7,773 nucleotides of DNA, from NCBI GenBank assembly GCA_025934455.1, contig JAICYA010000080.1, forward strand, positions 1-7,773, given 5' to 3'. Below the pieces are notes generated by a model. It saw only the letters and a program-made list of their open reading frames with translations. It was not told the DNA's origin and did no database searches. The position numbers were made by a program, and so were the translations under genes. This DNA is from Rudaea sp. Its GTDB lineage: Bacteria > Pseudomonadota > Gammaproteobacteria > Xanthomonadales > Rhodanobacteraceae. Positions 1 through 6,830 of this stretch are shown here, in pieces (position 1 is the first letter of the stretch; the number at the start of each line of letters is the position of its first letter).

Positions 1-300
1 GATCAGGCCTTGGCCGCCTATGGCAAGGCGTCGCCATTGGCCGCCAACGGCGACCTGGATTACATGCGTGCCGAAATCCTTGTTTCGCAAACGGAGTGGG
101 TGCAGGCGCGCGACGTGCTGCAAAAGGGCATCGCGCGCGGCGTGACGCACCCGGGCAAGGCCTACCTGTTGCTCGGCAAACTCAATCTCGGCAACAAGGA
201 CAGGGCGGCAGCCAAGGCCGCGTTCACCAAGGCCGCACAGGAAGCCGAAACACGCGATGAAGCGAAGGCCCAATTGGCGAAACTGGGAAAAGCGAAATAG
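1..300 (+). CDS. TPR protein, C-terminal fragment (TonB-system associated)
   Basis: The frame is open from the first base and ends at TAG 298-300, so this is the last 99 residues of a longer protein whose start lies outside the window. The visible part is helical and Ala/Leu/Lys-rich with tetratricopeptide spacing: one repeat around EWVQARDVLQKGIARG and a second around KAYLLLGKLNLGNKDRAAAK, followed by a charged helical tail rich in A, E and K. TPR repeats are protein-protein docking scaffolds. Proteins with this type of ending are often annotated as TPR components of TonB systems (TtpC-like in Vibrio and Shewanella), and the gene directly precedes tonB on the same strand, which fits. No membrane segment or signal peptide can be judged because the N-terminus is missing. 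The 172-bp gap to tonB means co-transcription is possible but not shown. TPR fold is likely; a role in TonB function is inference. Confidence 0.8.
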   Translation, partial: DQALAAYGKASPLAANGDLDYMRAEILVSQTEWVQARDVLQKGIARGVTHPGKAYLLLGKLNLGNKDRAAAKAAFTKAAQEAETRDEAKAQLAKLGKAK

Positions 301-472
301 AAAGCTGCGCCGATTGCAAGACGCGACGCACGACGCGATTTTCGTTTAGAGTATCTATACAATTACGGGAGGCTGGTGTAATTTAACCGGCTCCCGCGCA
401 ACGATAACGCCCGCATCACGGCAGCTTCGGCGACCGAATGCGGGGAACGACCGACACAAACTGGCTTACACG
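301..472 (+). other. Intergenic region upstream of tonB
   Basis: These 172 bp lie between the TPR gene and tonB. The first half contains the only clearly AT-richer patch nearby, around 340-366, which is the likely promoter area. The second half is GC-rich and carries no recognisable ribosome site close to the tonB ATG: the nearest purine run, GGGGAA near 441-446, is about 26 bases upstream, which is too far. I looked for a Fur-type operator of GATAAT repeats and saw only an isolated GATAAC near 403, which is not enough to call. No convincing hairpin with a T-run follows the TPR stop. Confidence 0.5.
352..363 (+). promoter_or_regulatory. Possible -10 region for the tonB operon
   Basis: The AT-rich stretch TATCTATACAAT contains TACAAT (358-363), a 5/6 match to the sigma-70 -10 consensus, about 110 bp before the tonB ATG. 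No good -35 hexamer sits 16-18 bp upstream; the TTTTCG at 339-344 is too close. The call rests on base composition and one hexamer only, so it is weak. Confidence 0.3.
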
Positions 473-1126
<654 letters not shown>

Positions 1127-1180
1127 TTGGCGGCGGGTAGCGCCCGACCGCAACTGGTGACACCATAGGCCTCTCACTTC

Positions 1181-1185
1181 AAGGG
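1181..1185 (+). promoter_or_regulatory. Ribosome binding site for exbB
   Basis: AAGGG lies 7 bases before the exbB ATG at 1193. It supports this start over the in-frame internal ATG at codon 42. Confidence 0.6.
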
Positions 1186-1192
1186 TAACGTC

Positions 1193-2038
1193 ATGTTACA
1201 AGATGCAGGTTCCACTCAATCCGCAGCTCCGCCGGCCGATGCGGCCGCGGCGGTAACGGCAGCCCCCGCGGGCGCGCCGATTGCCGGCCACGGCGATGCT
1301 GCCGCATTGACCCACATGGGCTTTGCGGATCTGGTCCATCACTTCGACTGGCTCAGCTGGATCACGCTGATCGTGTTGATCGTGATGTCGATCGGCTCCT
1401 GGCTGTTTATCGTGATCAACGGCTGGCGCGTGTTTGCGATTCGTTCGCGCGCCGACCGCGTGCGTCACGTGTTCTGGGATACGACATCCGCCCAGGAAGC
1501 CGTGCGCACGATGGAAGAACAGCCCAAGTGGGAACCGTTCTCCAAGATCGCGCTGGAATGCGCTTCTGCCGCCGCGCACCATCAGCGCCACGAAGGCAGC
1601 CGCCTGGTTGAAGCGCTGAACCGTTCCGAGTTTATCGACCGCGCCTTGCGCCAGGGCGTCACCCGCGAGAGCGCGCGCCTGGAAGGCGGCCTTACCTGGC
1701 TCGCCACGACCGGCTCGACCGCGCCATTCGTCGGCCTGCTCGGCACGGTGTGGGGCATCTATCACGCCCTGATCAACATCGGTGCGTCGGGCAACGCCGG
1801 CATCGAAACCGTGGCCGGTCCGGTCGGCGAAGCGCTGATCATGACCGCCATCGGTCTGGGCGTCGCCATTCCGGCCGTGCTCGCCTACAACGCCTTGACC
1901 CGCGCCAATCGCGTGACCAACGCCCAATTCGACGAATTCGCGCACGACCTGCACGACTTCTTCGCGACCGGCGCGCGCGTGGAAGCCGGCGCCGCGCCGG
2001 TGATGGGCAAGTCCGCCCCGGCCACGCCGAGGAAGTAA
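1193..2038 (+). CDS. exbB: ExbB proton-channel subunit of the TonB motor
   Basis: This 281-residue MotA/TolQ/ExbB-family inner-membrane protein forms the pentameric stator around ExbD and uses the proton gradient to drive TonB. An Ala/Pro-rich N-terminal stretch (about residues 10-40) precedes transmembrane segment 1 (about 55-76). A large cytoplasmic loop follows, then transmembrane segments 2 (about 168-193, with TAPFVGLLGTVWGIYHALI) and 3 (about 210-233, with GEALIMTAIGLGVAIPAVLA). Thr185, Glu213 and Thr218 align with E. coli Thr148, Glu176 and Thr181, the polar residues lining the pore, and their spacing is identical (28 and 33 residues). The hydrophobic core is intact, so the protein should be functional. 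The C-terminal tail of about 45 residues is cytoplasmic. exbD1 starts 3 bp after the stop, with its ribosome site inside the exbB end, so the two are probably translationally coupled. TolQ is the alternative, but the tonB and double exbD context favours ExbB. Confidence 0.95.
   Translation: MLQDAGSTQSAAPPADAAAAVTAAPAGAPIAGHGDAAALTHMGFADLVHHFDWLSWITLIVLIVMSIGSWLFIVINGWRVFAIRSRADRVRHVFWDTTSAQEAVRTMEEQPKWEPFSKIALECASAAAHHQRHEGSRLVEALNRSEFIDRALRQGVTRESARLEGGLTWLATTGSTAPFVGLLGTVWGIYHALINIGASGNAGIETVAGPVGEALIMTAIGLGVAIPAVLAYNALTRANRVTNAQFDEFAHDLHDFFATGARVEAGAAPVMGKSAPATPRK
2029..2034 (+). promoter_or_regulatory. Ribosome binding site for exbD1 inside exbB
   Basis: GAGGAA overlaps the last codons of exbB and lies 7 bases before the exbD1 ATG at 2042. 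It supports that start and coupling of exbD1 to exbB translation. Confidence 0.65.
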
Positions 2039-2041
2039 GTC

Positions 2042-2470
2042 ATGGCGTTCAGCGCAGGCGGCAGCGAAGGCGGCGTAATGGCGGAAATCAACGTCACGCC
2101 GCTCGTCGACGTGATGTTGGTGCTCTTGATCATCTTCATGATCACCGCGCCGCTGGCCTCGCACAGGATCAAGGTCGAACTGCCGGTCGCGAGCCTGGAT
2201 AATCCGCCCGACGAGGGCGCGAGCCATCCGATCACGCTTGCAGTGAAGGACACCGGCGATCTGTTCTGGGACGACGAGCCGGTAACAGAGGCCAGCATGC
2301 AGGCCAAGCTGCGCGTCGCGGCGCAGCGTCAGCCGCAACCGGAGCTACAGATCCGCGCCGACAAGGATACCGAGTACTCGCTCATCTCAACCGTGATGGG
2401 CGATGCCAAGTCTGCGGGCATGGTCAAGCTCGGCTTCATCACCCAGGCGCACAGCGCCAAGTCGCAATGA
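2042..2470 (+). CDS. exbD1: ExbD proton-translocating subunit, first copy
   Basis: This 142-residue ExbD/TolR-family protein has a short Gly-rich cytoplasmic tail, then one transmembrane helix (about residues 20-40, PLVDVMLVLLIIFMITAPLA). Its Asp23 matches the proton-carrying Asp25 of E. coli ExbD. The periplasmic domain of about 100 residues includes VKDTGDLFWDDEPVT and ELQIRADKDTEYSLI, the conserved ExbD/TolR pattern of strand, helix and RAD strand. The length is typical of the family (about 140). It begins 3 bp after exbB. It is clearly paralogous to the next gene, with near-identical membrane segments. In Xanthomonas campestris the equivalent first copy is the one needed for iron uptake; applying that here is inference from gene order. 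Confidence 0.94.
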   Translation: MAFSAGGSEGGVMAEINVTPLVDVMLVLLIIFMITAPLASHRIKVELPVASLDNPPDEGASHPITLAVKDTGDLFWDDEPVTEASMQAKLRVAAQRQPQPELQIRADKDTEYSLISTVMGDAKSAGMVKLGFITQAHSAKSQ

Positions 2471-2475
2471 CACGC

Positions 2476-2493
2476 CGCCGCCCGCGGGCGGCG
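2476..2493 (+). repeat. Perfect 18-bp GC palindrome between exbD1 and exbD2
   Basis: An 18-bp perfect inverted repeat centred on CCCGCGGG starts 5 bases after the exbD1 stop. It is followed by CGCGCTTTTG, with only four T residues. In RNA it would form a GC hairpin. It could be an attenuator that lowers exbD2 expression, a 3'-end stabilising stem for the upstream message, or a chance product of a GC-rich gap. The short T-run makes it a poor terminator. Confidence 0.6.
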
Positions 2494-2507
2494 CGCGCTT
2501 TTGCATC

Positions 2508-2511
2508 GAGG
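2508..2511 (+). promoter_or_regulatory. Ribosome binding site for exbD2
   Basis: GAGG lies 9 bases before the exbD2 ATG at 2521, in a GAGGTAACG context that resembles the AGGGTAACG before exbB. It gives exbD2 its own initiation signal after the hairpin. Confidence 0.6.
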
Positions 2512-2520
2512 TAACGCAAC

Positions 2521-2940
2521 ATGGCATTCACCACAGGCGGCGGCAGCGGACCGATGGCGGACATCAACGTGACGCCGCTGGTCGACGTCATGCTCGTGCT
2601 GCTCATCATTTTCATGATCACGATGCCGCTGCTCTCGCACAAGATCCAGATCGACCTGCCGCAGCCGTCACCGCCGCCGGCCGTGCCGCCACCGCCGCCG
2701 CCCGAGCCGATCAAACTCCAGGTGCAGGCGAACGGCCAGCTGTTCTGGAACGACGAGCCGATCAGCGAAGACGCGCTGCGCGCGCAGTTGCGCGTGACCG
2801 CACAGAAGGATCCGCAGCCCGAGCTTGACATCAAGCCCGACCGCACGACGAAGTACCAACTCGTTGCCTCGGTGATGGCTGATGCCAAGAACGCTGGCAT
2901 GATCAAGATCGGTTTCGTGTCGCCGGCCAGCGATCAGTAA
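2521..2940 (+). CDS. exbD2: ExbD proton-translocating subunit, second copy with Pro-rich linker
   Basis: This 139-residue second ExbD/TolR-family protein has the same plan as the first copy: Gly-rich tail, a transmembrane helix (about residues 19-39, PLVDVMLVLLIIFMITMPLL) with the proton-carrying Asp at residue 22, and a periplasmic domain containing QANGQLFWNDEPISEDALR and ELDIKPDRTTKYQLV. Unlike exbD1 it carries a proline-rich linker just after the membrane helix (about residues 48-62, PQPSPPPAVPPPPPPEP), echoing the TonB spacer. It sits 50 bp after exbD1 behind a GC palindrome and its own ribosome site, so its dose may be set separately. In Xanthomonas campestris the second ExbD is known to be dispensable for iron uptake but linked to plant interaction and polysaccharide-related responses. 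Whether this copy has a similar special role is inference. A strong terminator follows. Confidence 0.93.
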   Translation: MAFTTGGGSGPMADINVTPLVDVMLVLLIIFMITMPLLSHKIQIDLPQPSPPPAVPPPPPPEPIKLQVQANGQLFWNDEPISEDALRAQLRVTAQKDPQPELDIKPDRTTKYQLVASVMADAKNAGMIKIGFVSPASDQ

Positions 2941-2960
2941 ACGAACCGCAACGCGCCGCC

Positions 2961-2991
2961 AAACGCCGCGGAAACGCGGCGTTTGCGTTTT
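2961..2991 (+). terminator. Rho-independent terminator after exbD2
   Basis: A perfect 10-bp stem (AAACGCCGCG at 2961-2970 paired with 2975-2984) closes on a GAAA tetraloop, a stable GNRA type, and is followed by GCGTTTTC. It lies 20 bp after the exbD2 stop and 10 bp before the 3' end of the converging pdxJ gene. The mirror strand also forms the hairpin but lacks a clean T-run, so it may only partly serve pdxJ. Confidence 0.85.
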
Positions 2992-3001
2992 CACGGCGCG
3001 C

Positions 3002-3748
3002 TCAGGCGGCGAGAATCTTCAGATACGCGCGAATCGTGGGAGCGAGTCCGGCGTACAACGCCTCACCGATCAGTGCATGGCCGATCGAAACTTCGGCCAG
3101 ATACGGGATCGCGGCCTTGAGCGTGGGAAGATTGGCCTGGTCCAGGTCGTGGCCCGCGTTCACGCCCAGGCCGGCGGCGCGCGCCGCTTCGGCAGAGGCG
3201 ACGCAGGCATCCAGTTCACGCGCGTAGTTGCCCGCGCCGAACGCGGCCGCATACGGGCCTGTATATAGTTCCACGCGATCCGCGCCGAATTCCGCGGCGC
3301 GCGCGATGTCGGGACAGCCGGCGTCCATGAACAGGCTCACGCGGGCGCCGCAGGATTTCAGTTCCGTGATGAGCGGGCGCAGGCGCATGGCGTCCACGCA
3401 CAAATCGAAGCCGTGGTCTGAGGTAAGCTGCGCGTCGCCGTCGGGAACCAGCGTGCATTGCGCCGGACGTGTTTCGCGCACCAGGGCGAGCAGGCCGGGA
3501 TAACCCTCGCGCGGCGGCGCGAATCCGTTGCCTTCGATGTTGAATTCGATGCCGCCTGTGCATAGCGCGGCGAGCGCGCGTACGTCGTCCGCGCGGATGT
3601 GGCGCCGATCCGGACGCGGATGCACGGTGATGCCCCGGCAGCCGGCGGCGATGCAGGCGCGCGCCGCCTGGCTCACGTCGGGCAGGTCGCCGCCGCGCGA
3701 GTTGCGCAGCACGGCGATCTTGTTGACGTTGACGCTGAGCGCGGTCAT
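3002..3748 (-). CDS. pdxJ: Pyridoxine 5'-phosphate synthase
   Basis: PdxJ condenses 1-deoxy-D-xylulose 5-phosphate with 3-amino-2-oxopropyl phosphate to make pyridoxine 5'-phosphate, the last step of the DXP-dependent vitamin B6 pathway, in the cytoplasm. The protein is a TIM barrel. The N-terminal [17 protein letters not shown], the [11 protein letters not shown] phosphate/catalytic loop, EFNIEGNG, the VELYTGPYA strand, VNAGHDL and [12 protein letters not shown] are all in order. His43, Glu72 and His200 match the catalytic His45, Glu72 and His193 of E. coli, so the enzyme looks active. I chose the ATG at 3748 (248 residues, family length about 240-250) instead of a longer frame from 3805, because the protein normally begins just before LSVN and the longer version would overlap the upstream gene. 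No strong ribosome site is visible. It lies 32 bp after the beta-lactamase-like gene, probably co-transcribed, and converges with exbD2. Confidence 0.95.
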   Translation of the reverse strand: MTALSVNVNKIAVLRNSRGGDLPDVSQAARACIAAGCRGITVHPRPDRRHIRADDVRALAALCTGGIEFNIEGNGFAPPREGYPGLLALVRETRPAQCTLVPDGDAQLTSDHGFDLCVDAMRLRPLITELKSCGARVSLFMDAGCPDIARAAEFGADRVELYTGPYAAAFGAGNYARELDACVASAEAARAAGLGVNAGHDLDQANLPTLKAAIPYLAEVSIGHALIGEALYAGLAPTIRAYLKILAA

Positions 3749-3780
3749 GGCAGCATGATACGCAAGCGCGCCATGCCGCG

Positions 3781-5373
3781 CTAGCGCAGCGACGGCGTGC
3801 GCCAATCGATGCGTTCGGCGCTGCGCTCGGCGCCGACGAGCACGATCTTCAGCGACGTGACCTCGTGCTTGTCGTTGCGCAGGAAATGGATTTCGCAGGC
3901 GCCGTGCGCATCGGCAAAGCGATCCGGCGCGAACGCGATCAGCGCAAGCGGTGCGCGCCCGGTCGGCTGTACGCTCAGCGTGCCGTCGTGCGCGGCAATG
4001 CGCAGCAGGGTGTCGGTATCGAGGTGGTAATCGCCGCTGTATTCGAGAAGTTTTTTTCCGTCGACGGCGAGCGCCTTGCGCGCGAGTGTCGGCGCGCGTC
4101 CGCTCAGGCGTTGCGCAAGCACATTCGTGCCGCCATGCCCGAGCAGGATGGCTGCGACGGCATTGCCTTCGCGCTGGAACGAAAGCACGAGGGCCTCCTC
4201 CGCCGCGGCGAAAACATCGTGGCCGACTGCGCGCAGGTCGACTGGAAATTGTCCGGGAAACTGCGCAATCAAGCCATCCGCGCCGGCACGGACGACGAAA
4301 TCGTTGCCGGCGGCGATGCGATACAACCCGGGATAGGCGGTCAATTCCGCAGGCGTTGGCGGTGCCGGCGACGGCGGCAGCGACGCCGGTGGCATACGTC
4401 CATCGAGCCAGGCGATGCCGATCGGAGCCAGGTCCGCATCCGTATTGCCGAGCAGTACCAGCGCTTGTTGCCGGTCGGTGCGCAAGCCGAGGAAAACCGA
4501 AAACCCCGCCGTGCGGCTCGCGCGCCAGATCAGGGGCCAGGTCTGATCGCCGTCGGATACTTGCACAGTGTTCCAGCCCAGGCCGACGCTTTGTTCCGAG
4601 TCGCCCTGCGGCTGGCGCGACAGCAGCAAAGCCGCGCGCAGCGGCGATTGCTGCGGCATCAGGTTGGCTTGCACGAAGCGCAGCAGGTCGCTCAGCGAGG
4701 AGCGCAGGCCGGCCGCACCGGCGAGTGCGCCGAAATGCCAGTGCGGCACGCTTTGGCCGTGACCGTAGCCAGGCAGCAGTTGAGTGCCATCGCCGAAGCC
4801 CGTGTGCGACATGCCGAGCGGATCGAGAATGCGCGACACCAGCACAACGCTGAAGCGCTGGCCGTAGGCGCGTCCGAGCAAATCGCCGAGCAGGCCAACG
4901 TCGAGGATGGAATAGTCGGGTGCGGCGCCGGGCGCGAGTTTGTAATTGGCCAGCAAGGTCAACAACGCCGTCTGGTCGAAACCGGCATAGGTGTCGCGAA
5001 CATCCGCCGGAAACAAATTGGGCGGTGCGGGCGGAAGGCCCGAGCGGCGCGTCGCGAGCTGGCGCAAGCTGATCGCGCCGAGCGCCGGATCGGCGAACGG
5101 AAAATCCTTCGGCAGCAGGTCGCGCAGTGGCGCATCCAGTTGCACCTTGCCGTCGATCGCCGCCTGCGCGAGCAGCAAACCGGTGAAAATCTCGCTGGCG
5201 GCGCCGATCTCGAACGTGGTATCCGCGTCGGGCTTTTGCCCGTTGCCGAGGAACCAGGTCTGCTGCTGATCCGGTCCGGTCAGCGTGCCATCGATCCAGC
5301 CGACCGCAAGCTGCCGGTACAGACCGCTGTCCACGCCTTGTCGCAGGCTCGCCAGATACGCATCGGCTCCCAC
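3781..5373 (-). CDS. Serine beta-lactamase/PBP-fold protein lacking catalytic motifs
   Basis: This 530-residue protein from GTG has the serine beta-lactamase/D-alanyl-D-alanine carboxypeptidase-like fold (class C-type 'Beta-lactamase' family) at about residues 5-325. Recognisable family segments are [62 protein letters not shown] and [17 protein letters not shown]. The usual active-site residues are replaced: SxxK reads A58-A-S-E61, YxN reads Y154-S-I156, and the third motif HxG reads R284-A-S286. It is therefore unlikely to hydrolyse peptides or beta-lactams. Two related C-terminal domains follow (from about 342, [11 protein letters not shown], and from about 442, [11 protein letters not shown]), like the DUF3471-type beta-barrel tails of these enzymes. 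A signal peptide is encoded upstream in frame (5374-5436) but without a normal start codon (see findings), so 5373 is probably not the true N-terminus. The substrate or ligand is unknown. It lies upstream of pdxJ. Confidence 0.85.
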   Translation of the reverse strand: MGADAYLASLRQGVDSGLYRQLAVGWIDGTLTGPDQQQTWFLGNGQKPDADTTFEIGAASEIFTGLLLAQAAIDGKVQLDAPLRDLLPKDFPFADPALGAISLRQLATRRSGLPPAPPNLFPADVRDTYAGFDQTALLTLLANYKLAPGAAPDYSILDVGLLGDLLGRAYGQRFSVVLVSRILDPLGMSHTGFGDGTQLLPGYGHGQSVPHWHFGALAGAAGLRSSLSDLLRFVQANLMPQQSPLRAALLLSRQPQGDSEQSVGLGWNTVQVSDGDQTWPLIWRASRTAGFSVFLGLRTDRQQALVLLGNTDADLAPIGIAWLDGRMPPASLPPSPAPPTPAELTAYPGLYRIAAGNDFVVRAGADGLIAQFPGQFPVDLRAVGHDVFAAAEEALVLSFQREGNAVAAILLGHGGTNVLAQRLSGRAPTLARKALAVDGKKLLEYSGDYHLDTDTLLRIAAHDGTLSVQPTGRAPLALIAFAPDRFADAHGACEIHFLRNDKHEVTSLKIVLVGAERSAERIDWRTPSLR

Positions 5374-5457
5374 CGGCTGCGCACCGGGCGCGGTCGGGAT
5401 CAGCGTCAGCAGGAAGAGGAGAAGTCGAATCTTGATCGGATCATCGCCACGCCGGTG
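5374..5457 (-). other. In-frame signal-peptide coding stretch without a standard start
   Basis: The frame of the beta-lactamase-like protein stays open for 28 codons upstream of its GTG, to a TGA at 5458-5460. It reads ...[21 protein letters not shown], an ideal Sec signal peptide: basic n-region, Leu-rich core, and an Ala-Pro-Gly-Ala cleavage area. No ATG, GTG or TTG is in frame here; only ATT (5430), ATC (5436) or CTG codons could start it. An ATG at 5444 lies 71 bases before the GTG, one base short of being in frame, and read directly it stops after 12 codons. A one-base loss, a sequencing error, or non-canonical initiation would explain this. Confidence 0.7.
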
Positions 5458-5568
5458 TCATCGCGCCAAGCATAGCCGATGCGGACGCGCGCAATGGCCA
5501 CGTCCATGTGGCGACGTCCTGCGGGAGTGTGTGGCATTCGACTCGGCGACGTGGAAAAAGTTCTGCGC
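5458..5568 (-). other. Intergenic gap upstream of the beta-lactamase-like gene
   Basis: This is what remains between the PDZ gene stop and the signal-peptide stretch. On the minus strand it holds TATGCT (+ coordinates 5469-5474), a plausible -10 hexamer about 25 bases before the out-of-frame ATG at 5444; TTGCGC lies upstream but with only a 14-bp spacer. A short 5-bp stem (5497-5501 with 5508-5512) has no T-run, so I see no terminator for the PDZ operon. A promoter here is possible but weakly supported. Confidence 0.35.
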
Positions 5569-6354
5569 TCAGCGGCAGTTTTCCGCTATTTCGCGCCAGA
5601 TCACCGGGTCCCAATACGCGCCGTGGGCGAAATCCGCGGCTTTTTCCGTGTTTAGCCGCGCAGCCAGCAGCGCGGTGGTGTTCGGTTTCACCGTCACCGT
5701 GAGTTCCTTGCTGTTGTCGCGACGCGAGCGCAGCGAAGCGTAGGGCCCGACGCCCATTTCCCGGGTTGGAATTTTTTCGGCGACCAGCAATTTGTGCGTT
5801 CCGGCGCTGACGTGGAACGACGGCGTCCCGCTCGGCCCGGGCGTCACGCCGTCGAGGAGCAGGATCGTGGCGCCATACAAATGCTGGTTGCGTGGCGCGA
5901 CGTCGAACGTGCTGATGCGCCCGCAGCTGCCCGAGGCCGACGCATCCGCAACCGCTTCGGCCGGCACCACGGAATCCACCGCGGCGGCGGTACGCTGCGG
6001 CGAATTCATGGCCAGCATCACGCCGTTGCGCAGCACGCGCAGGCGCAGGGGTGCAGCGGGCGCCAGACCGGCGAGGGAGGAATTGAGTGTCGCCGCGGCA
6101 AGCGCACGGCCGCCGGGGTCGGCACCGAGGTTCGCGAGCGAGACGCCGTTGACGTCGACGAGCACGTCGCCCGGGCGCAGGCCGAGCTGGTCGGCGACAC
6201 TGCCGGGCGTGGTGCCGAGCACGCGCAGACCATCGTGGGCGGCCTGTGCGCTGGTCGAGTCCACGAGCAGTCCGAGCGCCGCGGACGGCGATGCGGCGCT
6301 GGCCGCCGCCGAACACAGCAGCAGGATGGAAGCGAGTGCGATGCGTGGGTTCAT
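5569..6354 (-). CDS. Secreted PDZ-domain protein with PEGA-like C-terminal domain
   Basis: This 261-residue exported protein begins with a Sec signal peptide (about residues 1-20, ALASILLLCSAAASA, probable cleavage after Ala20). Cys14 is not in a proper lipobox, so it is probably soluble and periplasmic. A PDZ domain at about 26-118 shows GLRVLGTTPGSVADQLGLRPGDVLVDVNGV; such domains bind C-termini or unfolded peptides. An Ala/Ser/Val linker with Cys144 leads to a beta-rich domain at about 158-240 with YGATILLLDGV, FHVSAGTHKLLVAEKI and a late LTVTVKP strand, like PEGA-type surface modules. Cys260, the penultimate residue, and Cys144 are the only mature cysteines and could pair. There is no protease catalytic domain. 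The ATG at 6354 was chosen because it gives the signal peptide and lies 8 bp after the anti-sigma stop. The position suggests a periplasmic partner of the sigma/anti-sigma pair; the actual function is unknown. Confidence 0.8.
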   Translation of the reverse strand: MNPRIALASILLLCSAAASAASPSAALGLLVDSTSAQAAHDGLRVLGTTPGSVADQLGLRPGDVLVDVNGVSLANLGADPGGRALAAATLNSSLAGLAPAAPLRLRVLRNGVMLAMNSPQRTAAAVDSVVPAEAVADASASGSCGRISTFDVAPRNQHLYGATILLLDGVTPGPSGTPSFHVSAGTHKLLVAEKIPTREMGVGPYASLRSRRDNSKELTVTVKPNTTALLAARLNTEKAADFAHGAYWDPVIWREIAENCR

Positions 6355-6362
6355 GAGGTGTC

Positions 6363-6830
6363 TCAAATCCGGGAAGAATGGCCTTGCCGGCGCACCGAGA
6401 GCAGGGCATCGAGCAATTCGCTGCGGCGCTGCCACAACGGATCGAGGTCGCGCGGTGGCGCACCACGGTCGTAGGCGGCTTGCAGATTGCCGTCCAGGCG
6501 TGCGAGTTCGGTTTCGGCCAGTCGTGCCAGCGGTTCGCTGGCAGCCGGCGTCGGCAGGGCATCCAGCTGCAATTCCAGCGCTTGTGCGCGTGCCTGCCAA
6601 TCGATTGCCGGTGTGGCGGCATGCCGCCAGGTGCTGGCCGTGAATGCCAGTGCGGCGACCAGCGCGAGTGCGCCGCCGGCGATCGCCAAGCGTCGCCCAC
6701 GCCGCTGCCGGTGCCGAGCCAGGTGCGTCGCCGCGATGCGCGGCCACAAATCCGCGGGCGGCATGTGCGTGGTCGCGGATGCAGGCAAGCGCGCGGCGAG
6801 ATCGCGCAAGTTCAATTCGTGCTCGTTCAT
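6363..6830 (-). CDS. Probable membrane anti-sigma factor
   Basis: This 155-residue protein has a cytoplasmic N-terminus of about 45 residues, with ELNLRDLAARLP, a PPADLWPRIAA motif seen in many proteobacterial anti-sigma proteins, and a very basic RHRQRRGRR stop-transfer-like flank. One transmembrane helix follows (about 48-66), then a periplasmic helical segment of about 85 residues (QARAQALELQLDAL, PLARLAETELARLDGNLQ, WQRRSELLDALL) with coiled-coil character. There is no zinc-binding HxxxCxxC motif, so it is not a ZAS-type anti-sigma. Its ATG overlaps the sigma gene stop (ATGA, 6827-6830), implying translational coupling and roughly equal amounts, as expected for a sigma/anti-sigma pair. 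The role is inferred from topology, motif and position; sequence alone does not prove sigma binding. Confidence 0.72.
   Translation of the reverse strand: MNEHELNLRDLAARLPASATTHMPPADLWPRIAATHLARHRQRRGRRLAIAGGALALVAALAFTASTWRHAATPAIDWQARAQALELQLDALPTPAASEPLARLAETELARLDGNLQAAYDRGAPPRDLDPLWQRRSELLDALLSVRRQGHSSRI

Noticed and set aside
320..345. Possible terminator after the TPR gene (CGCG...CGCG then ATTTTCG)
   Set aside because: The stem would be only about 4 bp; the pattern is better explained as short GACGC direct repeats.
437..472. GGAAC near 443 as an ECF-sigma -35 element upstream of tonB
   Set aside because: No matching -10 motif lies at the right spacing, and it falls too close to the tonB start codon.
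1196..2338. A 380-codon open frame on the - strand opposite exbB and exbD1
   Set aside because: Its translation is His/Arg/Gly-rich and low in complexity, with no domain; it is a shadow of the highly conserved exbB and exbD1.
3865..5475. A 536-codon open frame on the + strand opposite the beta-lactamase-like gene
   Set aside because: It is antisense to a gene with clear family signatures, its translation is Arg/Gln/Ala-rich without any recognisable domain, and long antisense frames are expected in high-GC DNA.
6300..6330. Lipoprotein signal (Cys14) in the PDZ protein
   Set aside because: The residues before the Cys are L-L-L, which does not fit the small residue needed at -1, and an A-x-A cleavage site follows.
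5441..6700. A 419-codon - strand frame overlapping the PDZ and anti-sigma genes
   Set aside because: It overlaps two genes with better evidence (signal peptide, PDZ motif, ATGA coupling), and its translation is Arg/Pro/His-rich without domains.
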